In this document: positions 45,530 to 54,332 of the stretch, piece by piece
Layout: each line of letters starts with the position of its first letter
Position numbering within the stretch: the first letter of the stretch is position 1
Assembly: GCA_963716925.1 (NCBI GenBank)
Contig: CAVQUX010000010.1
Location: forward strand, 1,054,001-1,118,000
Source of the DNA: DAISKN01 sp963716925
GTDB taxonomy: Bacteria; Acidobacteriota; Vicinamibacteria; Marinacidobacterales; SMYC01
Length of the DNA: 64,000 nucleotides
Reading direction: 5' to 3'
The notes under the pieces: model-generated
The model's input: only the letters and a program-made list of their open reading frames with translations
Told to the model about the DNA's origin: nothing
Database searches by the model: none
Made by a program: the position numbers and the translations under genes

Positions 45530-47422
45530 TCAGCGATTCAAGAAACCGAAACCCAGCATCAGCTGCAAGGCGTTCGAGCGGTAGGAGAAGAGATCGATAT
45601 TGGAATTCCTCTGGTCGTGACGGTAATCCACGCTCAGGTAGGTGAGCGGGTTGAAGAAGTAGGCCACGCCCGCTCCCGTGCTGAAGATGTCGTCGTCGCG
45701 GACGACGCCGTCGTTGTCGGGCACGGGATACCCGTTGAGGAAGAGCGCGCCGGAAACGGTGAGCCGGAAGTTCCGCGCGAACGGCGTTATGAACTGGACC
45801 CGGCCGTAGTTCGAGACGTAGTACCCGTTCTCGTCGAAAGCGGAAGGGCTGGTTCGCCGCCCGGCGACGGCGGTGAGCGCGGCCGAGTCACCGAAGTCCC
45901 GCGTCAGAGACAGGTCGGCGACGAATCCGCTGTAGTTCTGGGGAACGGATGCCAGCTCGAAACGCTGGGTGGCATAGCCGGCGCGGATCTGGCCTCGAAG
46001 CATGGGCGTGAGCTCGCCTCGAAGACCGACGAGGAACATGTCGGCCACCGAGGCCGCCTGGGGACGGTCCAGAGGCTCCGGCGTATCGGTATGGACGTAC
46101 TCACCGAGGAGGCTCGTCAACGGGGAGAGGTCGTAGAGGAACGTACCGCCGAATCCCCGAGTGTCATAGTTGAAGAACTCGTCCGACCTGTCCAGAAACT
46201 GGACGACGTTGTAGTTGGCGGAGACCTCGGCGCCGAATCTCTCGGAGAAATCGAGCGCCACGACGGCATCCGTGTAATTGCGGTAAAAAGGATCGGTGGA
46301 GGCAACGACCTCTCCACCCGGATCGAACTCCTGGGACTCGAAGCTTCCCTTCACGAAGTGGTTTCCGACGCGGGCCTTGGTATTGGGGGAGAGCTCGAGC
46401 TCGGAGCGCAGATCCACCAGGTGCGTGAGGTTGTCCTCGAGGCTGAAGTCCTGGAAGTCCCGATAGCGGGCTTCGTAGGCGATCTTCAGGTCATGGACGG
46501 TCTCGAGAAGGGTCGCCGTCACCCGGGCCCTCACCATGTAGGCATGGTCGACGAAGGGGGCTTCGCTGGTCTGAAGCAGGTTGTCCCCGCGTATCCAGCT
46601 CGCGTCGATCGAGGGAAGCACCGCGAACCGGCCGAGGCGAATGCCGATGGGAGCCTCGTCCGAGTAGAGCGGCTCCTCGGCGGCGACATTGAAGAGCGTC
46701 TGCTGTTTGCGCACCGGGGCCGGGAAGAGGCTGAAGAAGAGCTCGTCGCTGCCGGCCTCTTCTGGGACGGAGACCGAAGCCACGGGTGCCGTGGCCTCGC
46801 CCTCGGCTCCGGACTCATCGGCGACGTGCGCCTCCGGAGTCGACGGCGGCGTCGGCTCCGCAGGGTCGCTGGACGTGGGCTCGGTCTCCGGCGGAGCGGG
46901 CCTTTCGTCCGCGGCGCGGGGCTCGCTCTCCGCGGCGGTCGCTCCCGCCTGCGGTTCGGGCTGTACCGCGGCTTCCGCCACTTGCATGCCCGGCGGCAGC
47001 TCCCGGTGGATGCGCACGAACAGATGCGATGGGTTCTCGAGGCCCACGACAGAGCTGGCCTCGATGTCGAGCTCGATCTCGATGCGGGAGTAGACCTTCT
47101 TTCCGAGCTGCATGGGCCAGACCTGGAAGCGCCGGCTGAATGGAGTCGCCAGGTCGAACTTCGCGGCGGAGGGAGAAATCGCAGGGACGTCCAGAGTGAG
47201 GTGGTAGCTCCCCTCCCCCGATTTCCGATCGCTCAGGAATTGGGAGATGTCTCCGCTCGCGAGCACGTGCACCACGTATTGATCGCCCTCGCGCACCGCG
47301 TACATGTCGAGGAGGCGGGCCGACGGCACCTTGGGCGCCGCCTCCGCCTCCGGAGGCGGTAGTGAGACGACTGCGGTGAGCGCCAGCACCGACAGGAAGA
47401 AGGTCGAGGTAACGGTCTTCAT
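45530..47422 (-). CDS. Outer-membrane beta-barrel protein with N-terminal AMIN-like domain
   Basis: The ATG at 47422 has GGAGGG upstream and overlaps the stop of the upstream gene (ATGA). The 630-residue protein has a signal peptide (about 1-27), an AMIN-like domain (about 35-140), a Pro/Glu/Ala-rich linker (150-230) and about 16-18 predicted beta strands (250-630) with alternating aromatic residues, ending FGFLNR. Its place between WecA-type and Wza-type genes suggests a barrel for polymer secretion or anchoring; AMIN domains bind peptidoglycan. Confidence 0.75.
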   Translation of the reverse strand: MKTVTSTFFLSVLALTAVVSLPPPEAEAAPKVPSARLLDMYAVREGDQYVVHVLASGDISQFLSDRKSGEGSYHLTLDVPAISPSAAKFDLATPFSRRFQVWPMQLGKKVYSRIEIELDIEASSVVGLENPSHLFVRIHRELPPGMQVAEAAVQPEPQAGATAAESEPRAADERPAPPETEPTSSDPAEPTPPSTPEAHVADESGAEGEATAPVASVSVPEEAGSDELFFSLFPAPVRKQQTLFNVAAEEPLYSDEAPIGIRLGRFAVLPSIDASWIRGDNLLQTSEAPFVDHAYMVRARVTATLLETVHDLKIAYEARYRDFQDFSLEDNLTHLVDLRSELELSPNTKARVGNHFVKGSFESQEFDPGGEVVASTDPFYRNYTDAVVALDFSERFGAEVSANYNVVQFLDRSDEFFNYDTRGFGGTFLYDLSPLTSLLGEYVHTDTPEPLDRPQAASVADMFLVGLRGELTPMLRGQIRAGYATQRFELASVPQNYSGFVADLSLTRDFGDSAALTAVAGRRTSPSAFDENGYYVSNYGRVQFITPFARNFRLTVSGALFLNGYPVPDNDGVVRDDDIFSTGAGVAYFFNPLTYLSVDYRHDQRNSNIDLFSYRSNALQLMLGFGFLNR

Positions 47423-48558
47423 ATGCCCTCCGCCGGGTTTTCCGATTTCGTTCTCGGCAATCCGCGATTGACGGAACCGCGGCCGCCGATTCCTCCCAGG
47501 ACGAGCGCAGCGAGAGCGGTGGTGTAGCCGAGCGTCCAGAGGCTTCGCGCGACCGAGGCGTTCGCGAGCTGGAGCGCGCCCATTCCCAGTGCGAGCGTGA
47601 GAAGCAGGAGGAACTTCACCGCCTGGGGCTCGGGGATGCCCGCGGCCACGAGCCGATGCGACAGATGGCACCGGTCACCGCGATAGATTGGCCGGCCCTC
47701 GGATATCCGGATCGCGATCACCGAGAACGTGTCGATCAAGGGCACCGCGAGGACCAGGGGGGGCATGAGCACCGGAAAGAGCGACGACGAGGCGGGGCTC
47801 ACGTAGTGCTCGAGGATGGTGAGCGACGAGAGCATGAACCCGATGAACAGAGCGCCCGAATCGCCCATGAAGATGCGGGCGGGATGGACGTTCTCGCGCA
47901 TGAAACCGGCGAGGGCGCCCGCGAAAGCGGCGAGGATGAGACAGAGGAAGATCTCCTCGAGGGCCAGGGCGTTGAGGAAGAAGATGAAGGCGGAGCTTAT
48001 CGCCACCCCGACGGCGAGGCCGTCCATGTTGTCGAGGAGATTGAACGCGTTCGAAATGCCGAGGATCCAGAGGAAGCTGACCAGCGCGTTGAGCAGGGGA
48101 ACACCGGTGAAATCCACCTGGATTCCCGAGCCCACGGCGATGAGCGCCGCCGCGCTCTGACCGAAGAGCTTGAAACCGAGGGGGAACCTCTCGCCGAGGA
48201 CGTCATCGAGAAAACCGACGAGAAAGATCGTGAGGGCACCGGCCAGGAGGCCCAGGAGCTGCGGTCTCACGCGGTGAGCTTCGGCGAGAGCGTTCGCGAT
48301 CTCCGGCAAGAGCGCGCGCACCGGAGCCAGCGCCGTGAGCGTCGGGGCGAGAGCCACGCCCACGAGCACGGTGAGGGCGAACGACGCGAAGAACGCGATG
48401 CCTCCGAGCCGGGGGATCGGGGAGAGATGCTGCTTCCTCCCGCCGGGACGGTCGAGCCAGCCCCGGGCGATGCAAAACCGTGTCACGAGAGGCAGAAGAA
48501 GGCTCGTCCCCGCGAAGGGAAGGGCCACGAGGAGAACGTAGAGGGCCGCGGTCCCCAT
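47419..48558 (-). CDS. WecA/MraY-type undecaprenyl-phosphate sugar-phosphate transferase
   Basis: The ATG at 48558 (MGTAALYVLLV) is preferred; a longer frame starts at 48621. The 379-residue protein has about ten transmembrane helices and the PNPT family motifs RPGGRKQHLSPIPRLGG, FLDD, NAFNLLDNMDGLAVG, IFMGDSGALFIG and HLSHRL. It should start the polymer by moving a HexNAc-1-phosphate to undecaprenyl phosphate at the inner membrane. It leads an operon with the barrel, Wza and Wzc genes. Confidence 0.9.
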   Translation of the reverse strand: MGTAALYVLLVALPFAGTSLLLPLVTRFCIARGWLDRPGGRKQHLSPIPRLGGIAFFASFALTVLVGVALAPTLTALAPVRALLPEIANALAEAHRVRPQLLGLLAGALTIFLVGFLDDVLGERFPLGFKLFGQSAAALIAVGSGIQVDFTGVPLLNALVSFLWILGISNAFNLLDNMDGLAVGVAISSAFIFFLNALALEEIFLCLILAAFAGALAGFMRENVHPARIFMGDSGALFIGFMLSSLTILEHYVSPASSSLFPVLMPPLVLAVPLIDTFSVIAIRISEGRPIYRGDRCHLSHRLVAAGIPEPQAVKFLLLLTLALGMGALQLANASVARSLWTLGYTTALAALVLGGIGGRGSVNRGLPRTKSENPAEGI

Positions 48559-49034
48559 CGTCACCGTTTTCCTGCGACGAACGGAGCGTTTCGGGGGGAA
48601 ACTCCAACGGCCCTTAGACACTGCCCCACGCCCCGGCGCGGGGAGCGGCTTCCATTCTCGTTCAGGCCGTCAACACCCCATAGAGAAAGGACTTCGCTTC
48701 GTCTACCACTCGTCGTCCCCAGGCGCTCCAAGCGTTTCCTGCGACCGGGCATATCGAATCGAAGTGCGGAGACCTCGCAGCAGCCGTAGTCTTTCCCACC
48801 CACGCGGCCACTCCGGAGGGGGGCGAGTCCGCGTGCCTCGACGCCGGAGTGCCGGTGGCCGATGCTCATCGTCGCAGTCATTTTTCTTTCGCAGACAGTC
48901 GTTTAGCCGGGACGCCGGAGGTGACGGCGACCTGGATCGAAGTCAGGGATTGGCCGTGCATTCGATTCTCCGAGACGGATTTGTCCTGGGTGATCGGTTC
49001 TTAAGCAGAAACCGTTCCAGGGGCGTAAGTTGTT
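48559..49034. other. 476-base gap between the carbamoyltransferase and WecA-type genes
   Basis: This gap must contain the promoter for the minus-strand wecA-like operon, but I found neither a convincing -35/-10 nor a -24/-12 pair. A short perfect hairpin CCCCG-GCG-CGGGG lies at 48631-48643. No credible coding frame is present. Confidence 0.4.
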
Positions 49035-50756
49035 CTAGGGGCCGGGTCTCCGGGGATTATCGATCCAGATATCCTCGAGCACGAGGCTGTCGACGCTGCT
49101 CCTCATGAACGTCGCCACCGCCTCTTCGGGAGTGCAGACGATAGGCTCTTGAATATTGAAAGAGGTATTCAGAACGACGGGAACTCCAGTTTCGTTCTCG
49201 AACTCGTGAATGAGCTCCCAGTAGAGCGGCTCTTCGACCCGCGACACCGTCTGGGGGCGAGCGGTTCCATCGACGTGCACTACCGCCGGTATCTCCCCGC
49301 GCCGTTCGGGAACGACAGGCGCGACGAGGAGCATGTAAGGGGAAGAGAGCGCCGAGCCGAAGTAGCGCGGCGCCGCCTCCGCCAGCATGGAGGGGGCGAA
49401 AGGGCGAAATGGCTCGCGCAGCTTGATGCGGTCGTTCAGGATCTCCTTCATCCTCGCGTTCCTGGGGTCGGCGAGAATGCTCCTGTGGCCGAGCGCCCGC
49501 GGGCCCCATTCCATCCGTCCCTGGAACCACGCCAGGATCTTCCCCGACGCGAGAGCCTTCGCCGCCCGAGAGGGAAGCGCCCGTCGGTCGCTCTCGACGA
49601 ACTCGAGGCCGGCCGCGTGGGCCGCGATCCGACAGCGCTCCGGGCTGAAGCTCGGACCGAGGTAGGCGTTCGACATGTGGTACCGGCGGGGCTCGTTGAA
49701 CCGATGGTGCTGGACGTAGAGCGCCGAGCCGAGAGCGCCGCCGGCATCGTTCGCCGCCGGCTGGATGAAGATCTCCTCGAACGGGCCTTCGCGCAGGATT
49801 CGGCCGTTCATCACCGAGTTGAGGGCGACCCCGCCCGCGAGACAGAGGCGCTTTTCGCCCGTCATCCGCGCGAGCTCCCGCACGAGATGGAGCACGGTCT
49901 CCTCCAGCGTCCGTTGAACGCTCGCGGCGATGTCGTAGTGGCGATCCTGGATCTCTTCGTCCGGACGACGCGGCGGTCCGAGTACTTCCTGGATCTTCTC
50001 GGTATAGACGTGGTGCTTCGCCAGGTGATGGTCCAGGTAGGTGATGTCGAGCTTGAAACCCGCGCCGCCGTTCGTCCGCAGCACGTTCTGCCGGAGGAAA
50101 TCGCAGAACCTCGGCTCGCCGTAGGCCGCCATCCCCATGACCTTGTACTCGTCGCCTTCGAACATGTCGAAGCCGAGGAAGTTCGTCGCCGCGGAGTAGA
50201 ACTGTCCGAGAGAGTGTGGAAGCTTGATCCGCTCGAGGACGCGGATGCGGTTGCCCTCTCCCAGACTCAGCATCGTCGTGGTGCTCTCGCCGGCGCCGTC
50301 GAGGGTGAGGATCGCGGCCCGCTCGAACGGCGAAGCGTAGTAGGCGCTGGCCGCATGGCCCAGGTGGTGTTCCACGTAGTGCAGCGCTCCCGAGTTCTTT
50401 CCGAACGCTTCGGTGAGAATGGAGCGGAGCTGGAACATGCGTCGGTAGTGGCCGCCGAGCTGCTGCGCGCCCCTCTTGGCTCTGGCCTGGAAGAGCTGCG
50501 GGCTCTTCAGGAGGATCGGAATGGTATGCCCGATCCGATGCCCCAGCATCCAGGGCCGCCAGTAGTGGGCGATGTGATCGACGTCGGCGAGAGCGATTCC
50601 GGCGCTCGCGAGGCAGGACGAGACCGCCTCGAACGGAAACCCGACGTGGTGCTTCTTTCGGGAGAAGCGCTCTTCCTCCGCGGCATGAACCAGCTCGCCG
50701 TTCCAGAACAGGGCGGCGGCGGCTTCGCCCATGGTGGTGAGACCGAGCACGTACAT
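49035..50756 (-). CDS. NodU/CmcH-family carbamoyltransferase
   Basis: The 573-residue protein shows the two-domain family layout. The N-terminal ASKHA/Kae1-like domain has EEERFSRKKHHVGFP, the HHLGHAASAYYASPF metal-binding His pair and LDGAGEST (about 15-200). The C-terminal domain has GRMEWGPRALGHRSILADPR and LNTSFNIQEPIV (about 400-570). It transfers a carbamoyl group from carbamoyl phosphate to a sugar or similar hydroxyl, presumably decorating the glycan. It is the last gene of an operon with the amidotransferase and glycosyltransferase genes. Confidence 0.92.
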   Translation of the reverse strand: MYVLGLTTMGEAAAALFWNGELVHAAEEERFSRKKHHVGFPFEAVSSCLASAGIALADVDHIAHYWRPWMLGHRIGHTIPILLKSPQLFQARAKRGAQQLGGHYRRMFQLRSILTEAFGKNSGALHYVEHHLGHAASAYYASPFERAAILTLDGAGESTTTMLSLGEGNRIRVLERIKLPHSLGQFYSAATNFLGFDMFEGDEYKVMGMAAYGEPRFCDFLRQNVLRTNGGAGFKLDITYLDHHLAKHHVYTEKIQEVLGPPRRPDEEIQDRHYDIAASVQRTLEETVLHLVRELARMTGEKRLCLAGGVALNSVMNGRILREGPFEEIFIQPAANDAGGALGSALYVQHHRFNEPRRYHMSNAYLGPSFSPERCRIAAHAAGLEFVESDRRALPSRAAKALASGKILAWFQGRMEWGPRALGHRSILADPRNARMKEILNDRIKLREPFRPFAPSMLAEAAPRYFGSALSSPYMLLVAPVVPERRGEIPAVVHVDGTARPQTVSRVEEPLYWELIHEFENETGVPVVLNTSFNIQEPIVCTPEEAVATFMRSSVDSLVLEDIWIDNPRRPGP

Positions 50757-50771
50757 GATTTGGGGTCCTGA

Positions 50772-52640
50772 TCAGTTTCGGGACAATCCCCGGAGCCATA
50801 TCGAAAGCGTCATCAGGCAGAAGAGCTTCTGCCCGTGGTCACGCGCGCCTTCCAGGTGCTCTCGAACGAGCCGCGCAACCGGAGCGCGGTGAAGGTGCTC
50901 GAACAGGGGAGAGCCGGCGGCGACGAGGTGTTCCTCGACGAGCGGGCGCATCTGGGTCCGGAACCAGCGGCCGAGGGGAACTCCGAATCCCATTTTTCGC
51001 CGCCCCAGGATCGACGGCGGCACCAGGTGGCGAAAGGCCTCGCGCAGCACCCGTTTGGTCGTGAGTCCGCGGAGCTTTAGAGCGTCGGGAAGCGATCCCG
51101 CGAACTCGGTGAGCGCGGTGTCGAGGAGCGGAGAGCGCGCCTCGAGCCCGTGAGCCATGGTCATCCGGTCCATCTTCACCAGAAGGTCTTCGGGAAGGTA
51201 GGTGCGATAGTTCAGATAGAGGAGCCGCGCGAGGGGGCTGCTGCCTTCGACCTCGCTCAGCACCTCTTCGAAATGCGCGCCGGGGTTGGCGGCCGCCGGG
51301 CGCAGCAGCAGCTGCCGAACTTCCTCTCCGCGAAAGAAGCTGCACCATTCCTGGATGCGCTCCCTCAAAGGATGGGCCGAGGTCAGGAGGAACTGCCGCA
51401 CCCGCCGGAGACTTCCCCCATGGGAGCGAGGCGCGGGAAGAAAGCGCCCCCCGAAGGCGGCCAGCCGTCGGAGTGTCTCGGGAACGCGCTCGCTGATGGC
51501 GGCGGCGGCGAGCCGGGAATAACCGCAGAACAGCTCGTCTCCTCCGTCCCCGTTCAGAACCACGGTGACGTCCGCGCGCGCGAGCCCGGAGACGACGTAG
51601 GTGGGAATGGCGGACGAATCGCCGAACGGGCCGTCGTGGTGCCGGACCAGGGTCTCCATCAGCTCCGGCCCGGGCGGTTGAACCCGGAAGCTCTTGTGGT
51701 CGCAGTCGAAGCGACGCGCCGCTTCCTCGGCGAACTCGAGCTCGTCGTAGGCGGGCTCGCCCTCGAAGCCGATGCTGAAGGTCTTCACCGGCCGCGAGCT
51801 GAGCTCGCTCATGAGCCCCACCACGACCGTCGAGTCCAGCCCTCCGCTGAGAAGAGCGCCCAGTGGGACGTCGGAGACCAGCCGCTTGCGCACGGCGTCG
51901 CGGACGAGGGGCGAGAGGCGCTCTACCGCCTCGGGGAGGCGCCGGATGCCGTTGACCTCCGAGGGCGGTGTCCAGTACCGCTCGACTCGCCCGCGGACCC
52001 CCGAGGAATCGATGACCACCCACGATGCGGGAGCGAGCGACGTCACGTTCTTGTAGGCGGTGAGCGGCTGAGGGAAGTACCCGTAGGTCAGGTAGAAAGG
52101 CAGCGCGTCGAAGTTCGGCTCGCGGGAAACGGCAGGATGCCGCAGGATGGCTTTGATCTCGGAAGAGAAGAGAAAGCGGCGCCCGTCGTCGTAGAGATAG
52201 AGCGGCTTCTTCCCGCTCCGGTCGCGAGCGAGAAACAGCCGCTTGCGCCGCAAGTCCCAGATGGCGAACGCGAACATGCCGTCGAGTCGGCGAACGGCGG
52301 CCTCGCCTTCGCGTGCGTAGAGCTCGAGGACGACCTCGGTATCGCTCCAGGTGCGGAACTTCGCGCCGCCGGCCAGGAGCTCACGCCGCAGCTCGCGGAA
52401 GTTGTAGATCTCGCCGTTGAAAACGATGGCGAGATCCCGGCTCGCGTTCCAGAGGGGCTGGTCTGCCCGGCGCGACAAATCGATGATGCGAAGCCGTCGA
52501 TGTCCCAGCCCGACCTCTCCCGAGACCTCGATTCCCTCCCCGTCGGGGCCTCGATGGGAAAGGGCGCTGGTCATCGCCTGCAGGATCCCGCGGTCGGTAG
52601 GCGAGCCGCCGAAATCGAGCGCGCCCACGAAGCCGCACAT
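50772..52640 (-). CDS. asnB: Asparagine synthase-like glutamine amidotransferase
   Basis: The ATG at 52640 gives 622 residues with the N-terminal nucleophile Cys 2 (MCGFVGA), SHRGPDG and FNGEIYNF in the glutaminase domain (1-210). The synthetase domain follows with the ATP loop LLSGGLDSTVV (about 260) and GDGGDELFCGY. Canonical activity makes asparagine from aspartate. AsnB-like enzymes in glycan and exosortase-associated loci often amidate other acids, so the substrate is open. It lies 4 bases after the glycosyltransferase gene. Confidence 0.9.
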   Translation of the reverse strand: MCGFVGALDFGGSPTDRGILQAMTSALSHRGPDGEGIEVSGEVGLGHRRLRIIDLSRRADQPLWNASRDLAIVFNGEIYNFRELRRELLAGGAKFRTWSDTEVVLELYAREGEAAVRRLDGMFAFAIWDLRRKRLFLARDRSGKKPLYLYDDGRRFLFSSEIKAILRHPAVSREPNFDALPFYLTYGYFPQPLTAYKNVTSLAPASWVVIDSSGVRGRVERYWTPPSEVNGIRRLPEAVERLSPLVRDAVRKRLVSDVPLGALLSGGLDSTVVVGLMSELSSRPVKTFSIGFEGEPAYDELEFAEEAARRFDCDHKSFRVQPPGPELMETLVRHHDGPFGDSSAIPTYVVSGLARADVTVVLNGDGGDELFCGYSRLAAAAISERVPETLRRLAAFGGRFLPAPRSHGGSLRRVRQFLLTSAHPLRERIQEWCSFFRGEEVRQLLLRPAAANPGAHFEEVLSEVEGSSPLARLLYLNYRTYLPEDLLVKMDRMTMAHGLEARSPLLDTALTEFAGSLPDALKLRGLTTKRVLREAFRHLVPPSILGRRKMGFGVPLGRWFRTQMRPLVEEHLVAAGSPLFEHLHRAPVARLVREHLEGARDHGQKLFCLMTLSIWLRGLSRN

Positions 52641-52644
52641 CGCC

Positions 52645-53955
52645 TCAGCCCGCCTCGGCGGCGATCTCCGCCTCTTGCGCGAGCCGCGCGCTGGCGGCGA
52701 GCGAATCGTAGATGGCGCGGTAGCGCCGCGTACCCTCGGTGAGGGCGAAGTGCTCCGCGGCGACGGCGCGACAATTCTGGCGGATCGTCTCCGGCACCTC
52801 GTCCCCGGCGAGGAGAGGCAGCGCCTTGTGCGCGAAAGCCGAGAGGTCGCGGTCGGTGAGTCCGGGAAGCACGATCCCGCCGCGGTCGGCGCCGAGGATG
52901 CGATCGACGTCGCTGACGCCGGTGTTGGTGACCACGGGAACACCCGCGCCGAGGAACTCCCCGAGCTTGGCGAAGCCCGAGGCCTTGGCGGCGTAGCTCG
53001 GGCGGAGGAAGAAAACGCCAAGGCGGAAAAGCGAGAGCCACCGGGGAACGTCCGCGGGCTCGGCCCGAAGGACGAGGACGTCCCGGTCTTCGAGCCCGGC
53101 GTCGCGAGCGACTCTGCGAACGGCGTCGGAACCCTGGGCGGTGAGATAGACGAACTTCACGTCGGGCCGGTGAGTCTTGACATGGAAAGCGAAGCGGAAC
53201 ATTTCCAGGGTGAGGTAGCGATGATTGAAAGCGCCGAGGTTTCCGATGACCAGCGACGACTCGAGGCCGTGCACCCGCGCGAGCTCGAGGTCGCGCGGGA
53301 GCGGACGAAAGGCTCCGAGGTCGACGCAGCAAGGCACGACGCTGATCGGGGCCTCGCGGATCCCGGCCGAGTCGAGACGGGCCTTCGCCTCCCGCTCGCG
53401 AAGCAGAGCCTTGGCGCTCTCGGTCAGAACCACGACGTGATCGGCGGAAGCGAGGAGCCGCTTCTCCAGGAGCTTCGCCGCGCGATAGGAGAGGCCCTGC
53501 GGCCGGAAGAGGCCCAGCTCGACGCGCTCCTCGGGCCAGAATCCGCGCATGTCGAAGATCAGTCGCGCCCCAGAGAGCGCCTTGACGGCAAGCCCGATGA
53601 GGCCGGCCACGTAGCTCCGGGCGTGCAGGATGAGGATGCTCCGTCGGCGCGTGAGGCCAAGACCCGCGCGCACGCCGCTCGAGAGGTCCCAGACGATCGC
53701 GGCCAAGGGGGGAGTACGATGACGGATGAGAGGGGTCCAGGAGATGCCGCGCCGCTGGAGTTCGGCCAGGAGGGCCGTCTTTCTCGGCTCGTCGCCGAGG
53801 TCCTCGCGATGCTCGAACGAGATGACGCTTGCTTCCACGTCTCCTCGCGCCGCCTCCGAGAGCAAGCCCGCCACCTGGCCGCGGCCGAACGGCTGAAGGA
53901 GTCCGTCGTAAGTCACGTAGAGCACATGGATTCGCTCCGGACGGACGCCGCGCAT
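52645..53955 (-). CDS. Glycosyltransferase family 4-type protein
   Basis: The ATG at 53955 (MRGVRPERIHVLYVTYDG) is chosen because a GTG at 53985 lies within the sigma-54 promoter. The 436-residue protein has the GT-B fold of GT4: an N-terminal acceptor domain and a C-terminal donor domain with VIGNLGAFNHRY, LRAEPADVPRWLSLF and the EX7E-like stretch KASGFAKLGEFLGAGVPVV. It adds a sugar from a nucleotide donor; donor and acceptor are unknown. It begins the operon with asnB and the carbamoyltransferase gene. Confidence 0.85.
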   Translation of the reverse strand: MRGVRPERIHVLYVTYDGLLQPFGRGQVAGLLSEAARGDVEASVISFEHREDLGDEPRKTALLAELQRRGISWTPLIRHRTPPLAAIVWDLSSGVRAGLGLTRRRSILILHARSYVAGLIGLAVKALSGARLIFDMRGFWPEERVELGLFRPQGLSYRAAKLLEKRLLASADHVVVLTESAKALLREREAKARLDSAGIREAPISVVPCCVDLGAFRPLPRDLELARVHGLESSLVIGNLGAFNHRYLTLEMFRFAFHVKTHRPDVKFVYLTAQGSDAVRRVARDAGLEDRDVLVLRAEPADVPRWLSLFRLGVFFLRPSYAAKASGFAKLGEFLGAGVPVVTNTGVSDVDRILGADRGGIVLPGLTDRDLSAFAHKALPLLAGDEVPETIRQNCRAVAAEHFALTEGTRRYRAIYDSLAASARLAQEAEIAAEAG

Positions 53956-53968
53956 TGCCTGCTTCTCT

Positions 53969-53984
53969 AGCAACCGCCGTGCCA
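53969..53984 (-). promoter_or_regulatory. Sigma-54 promoter for the glycosyltransferase-asnB-carbamoyltransferase operon
   Basis: Minus-strand TGGCACGGCGGTTGCT matches the full -24/-12 consensus. The start would be near 53958, about 3 bases before the ATG at 53955, so the transcript would be nearly leaderless unless translation starts further in. Confidence 0.82.
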
Positions 53985-54023
53985 CTGGGAGTTCGACCTG
54001 TGGAGGTCCCCTTTCCAGGAACA

Positions 54024-54117
54024 GCGCAAAGACGCAGGGAAACCAAAGGGCGCAATGAAACCCTCTTCTTCTGGACCTTTCTCCGGTTTACGCCATTGCC
54101 TCGTTGCGCCTTTGCGC
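54024..54117. repeat. Inverted repeat in the divergent intergenic region
   Basis: GCGCAAAGACGCA (54024-54036) recurs inverted as TGCGCCTTTGCGC (54105-54117), one mismatch. A related GGGCGCAATG lies between the arms (54048-54057). The repeat sits between two divergent sigma-54 promoters in the 377-base gap 53956-54332. It may form a cruciform or be a dispersed intergenic repeat. Confidence 0.6.
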
Positions 54118-54261
54118 TCCTTTCCCGATCGTCCTTCCCCAGGATGTCGGGAAACGCCCACGCGGGTGTGTAGAAAACAACCCATATTTCGGGGGTGACG
54201 CTCGTCCATCGTTCGTGGAAAAGGCCGCATCCGGCGGCCGAAATCGCTCCGCGCCCTGGGC

Positions 54262-54277
54262 TGGCACGTTCATTGCT
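54262..54277 (+). promoter_or_regulatory. Sigma-54 promoter for the rightward glycan operon
   Basis: TGGCACGTTCATTGCT matches the consensus at every defined position. The start would be near 54288, leaving 45 bases before the ATG at 54333. Confidence 0.85.
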
Positions 54278-54332
54278 CTAATAAGCTTTTCGCGCTTCCT
54301 TCGATGAGCACTCGCTTTCCAGACCGATTCCT

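Noticed and set aside
47656..48789. 377-codon plus-strand frame
   Set aside because: Antisense to the WecA-type membrane protein; low-complexity charged product.
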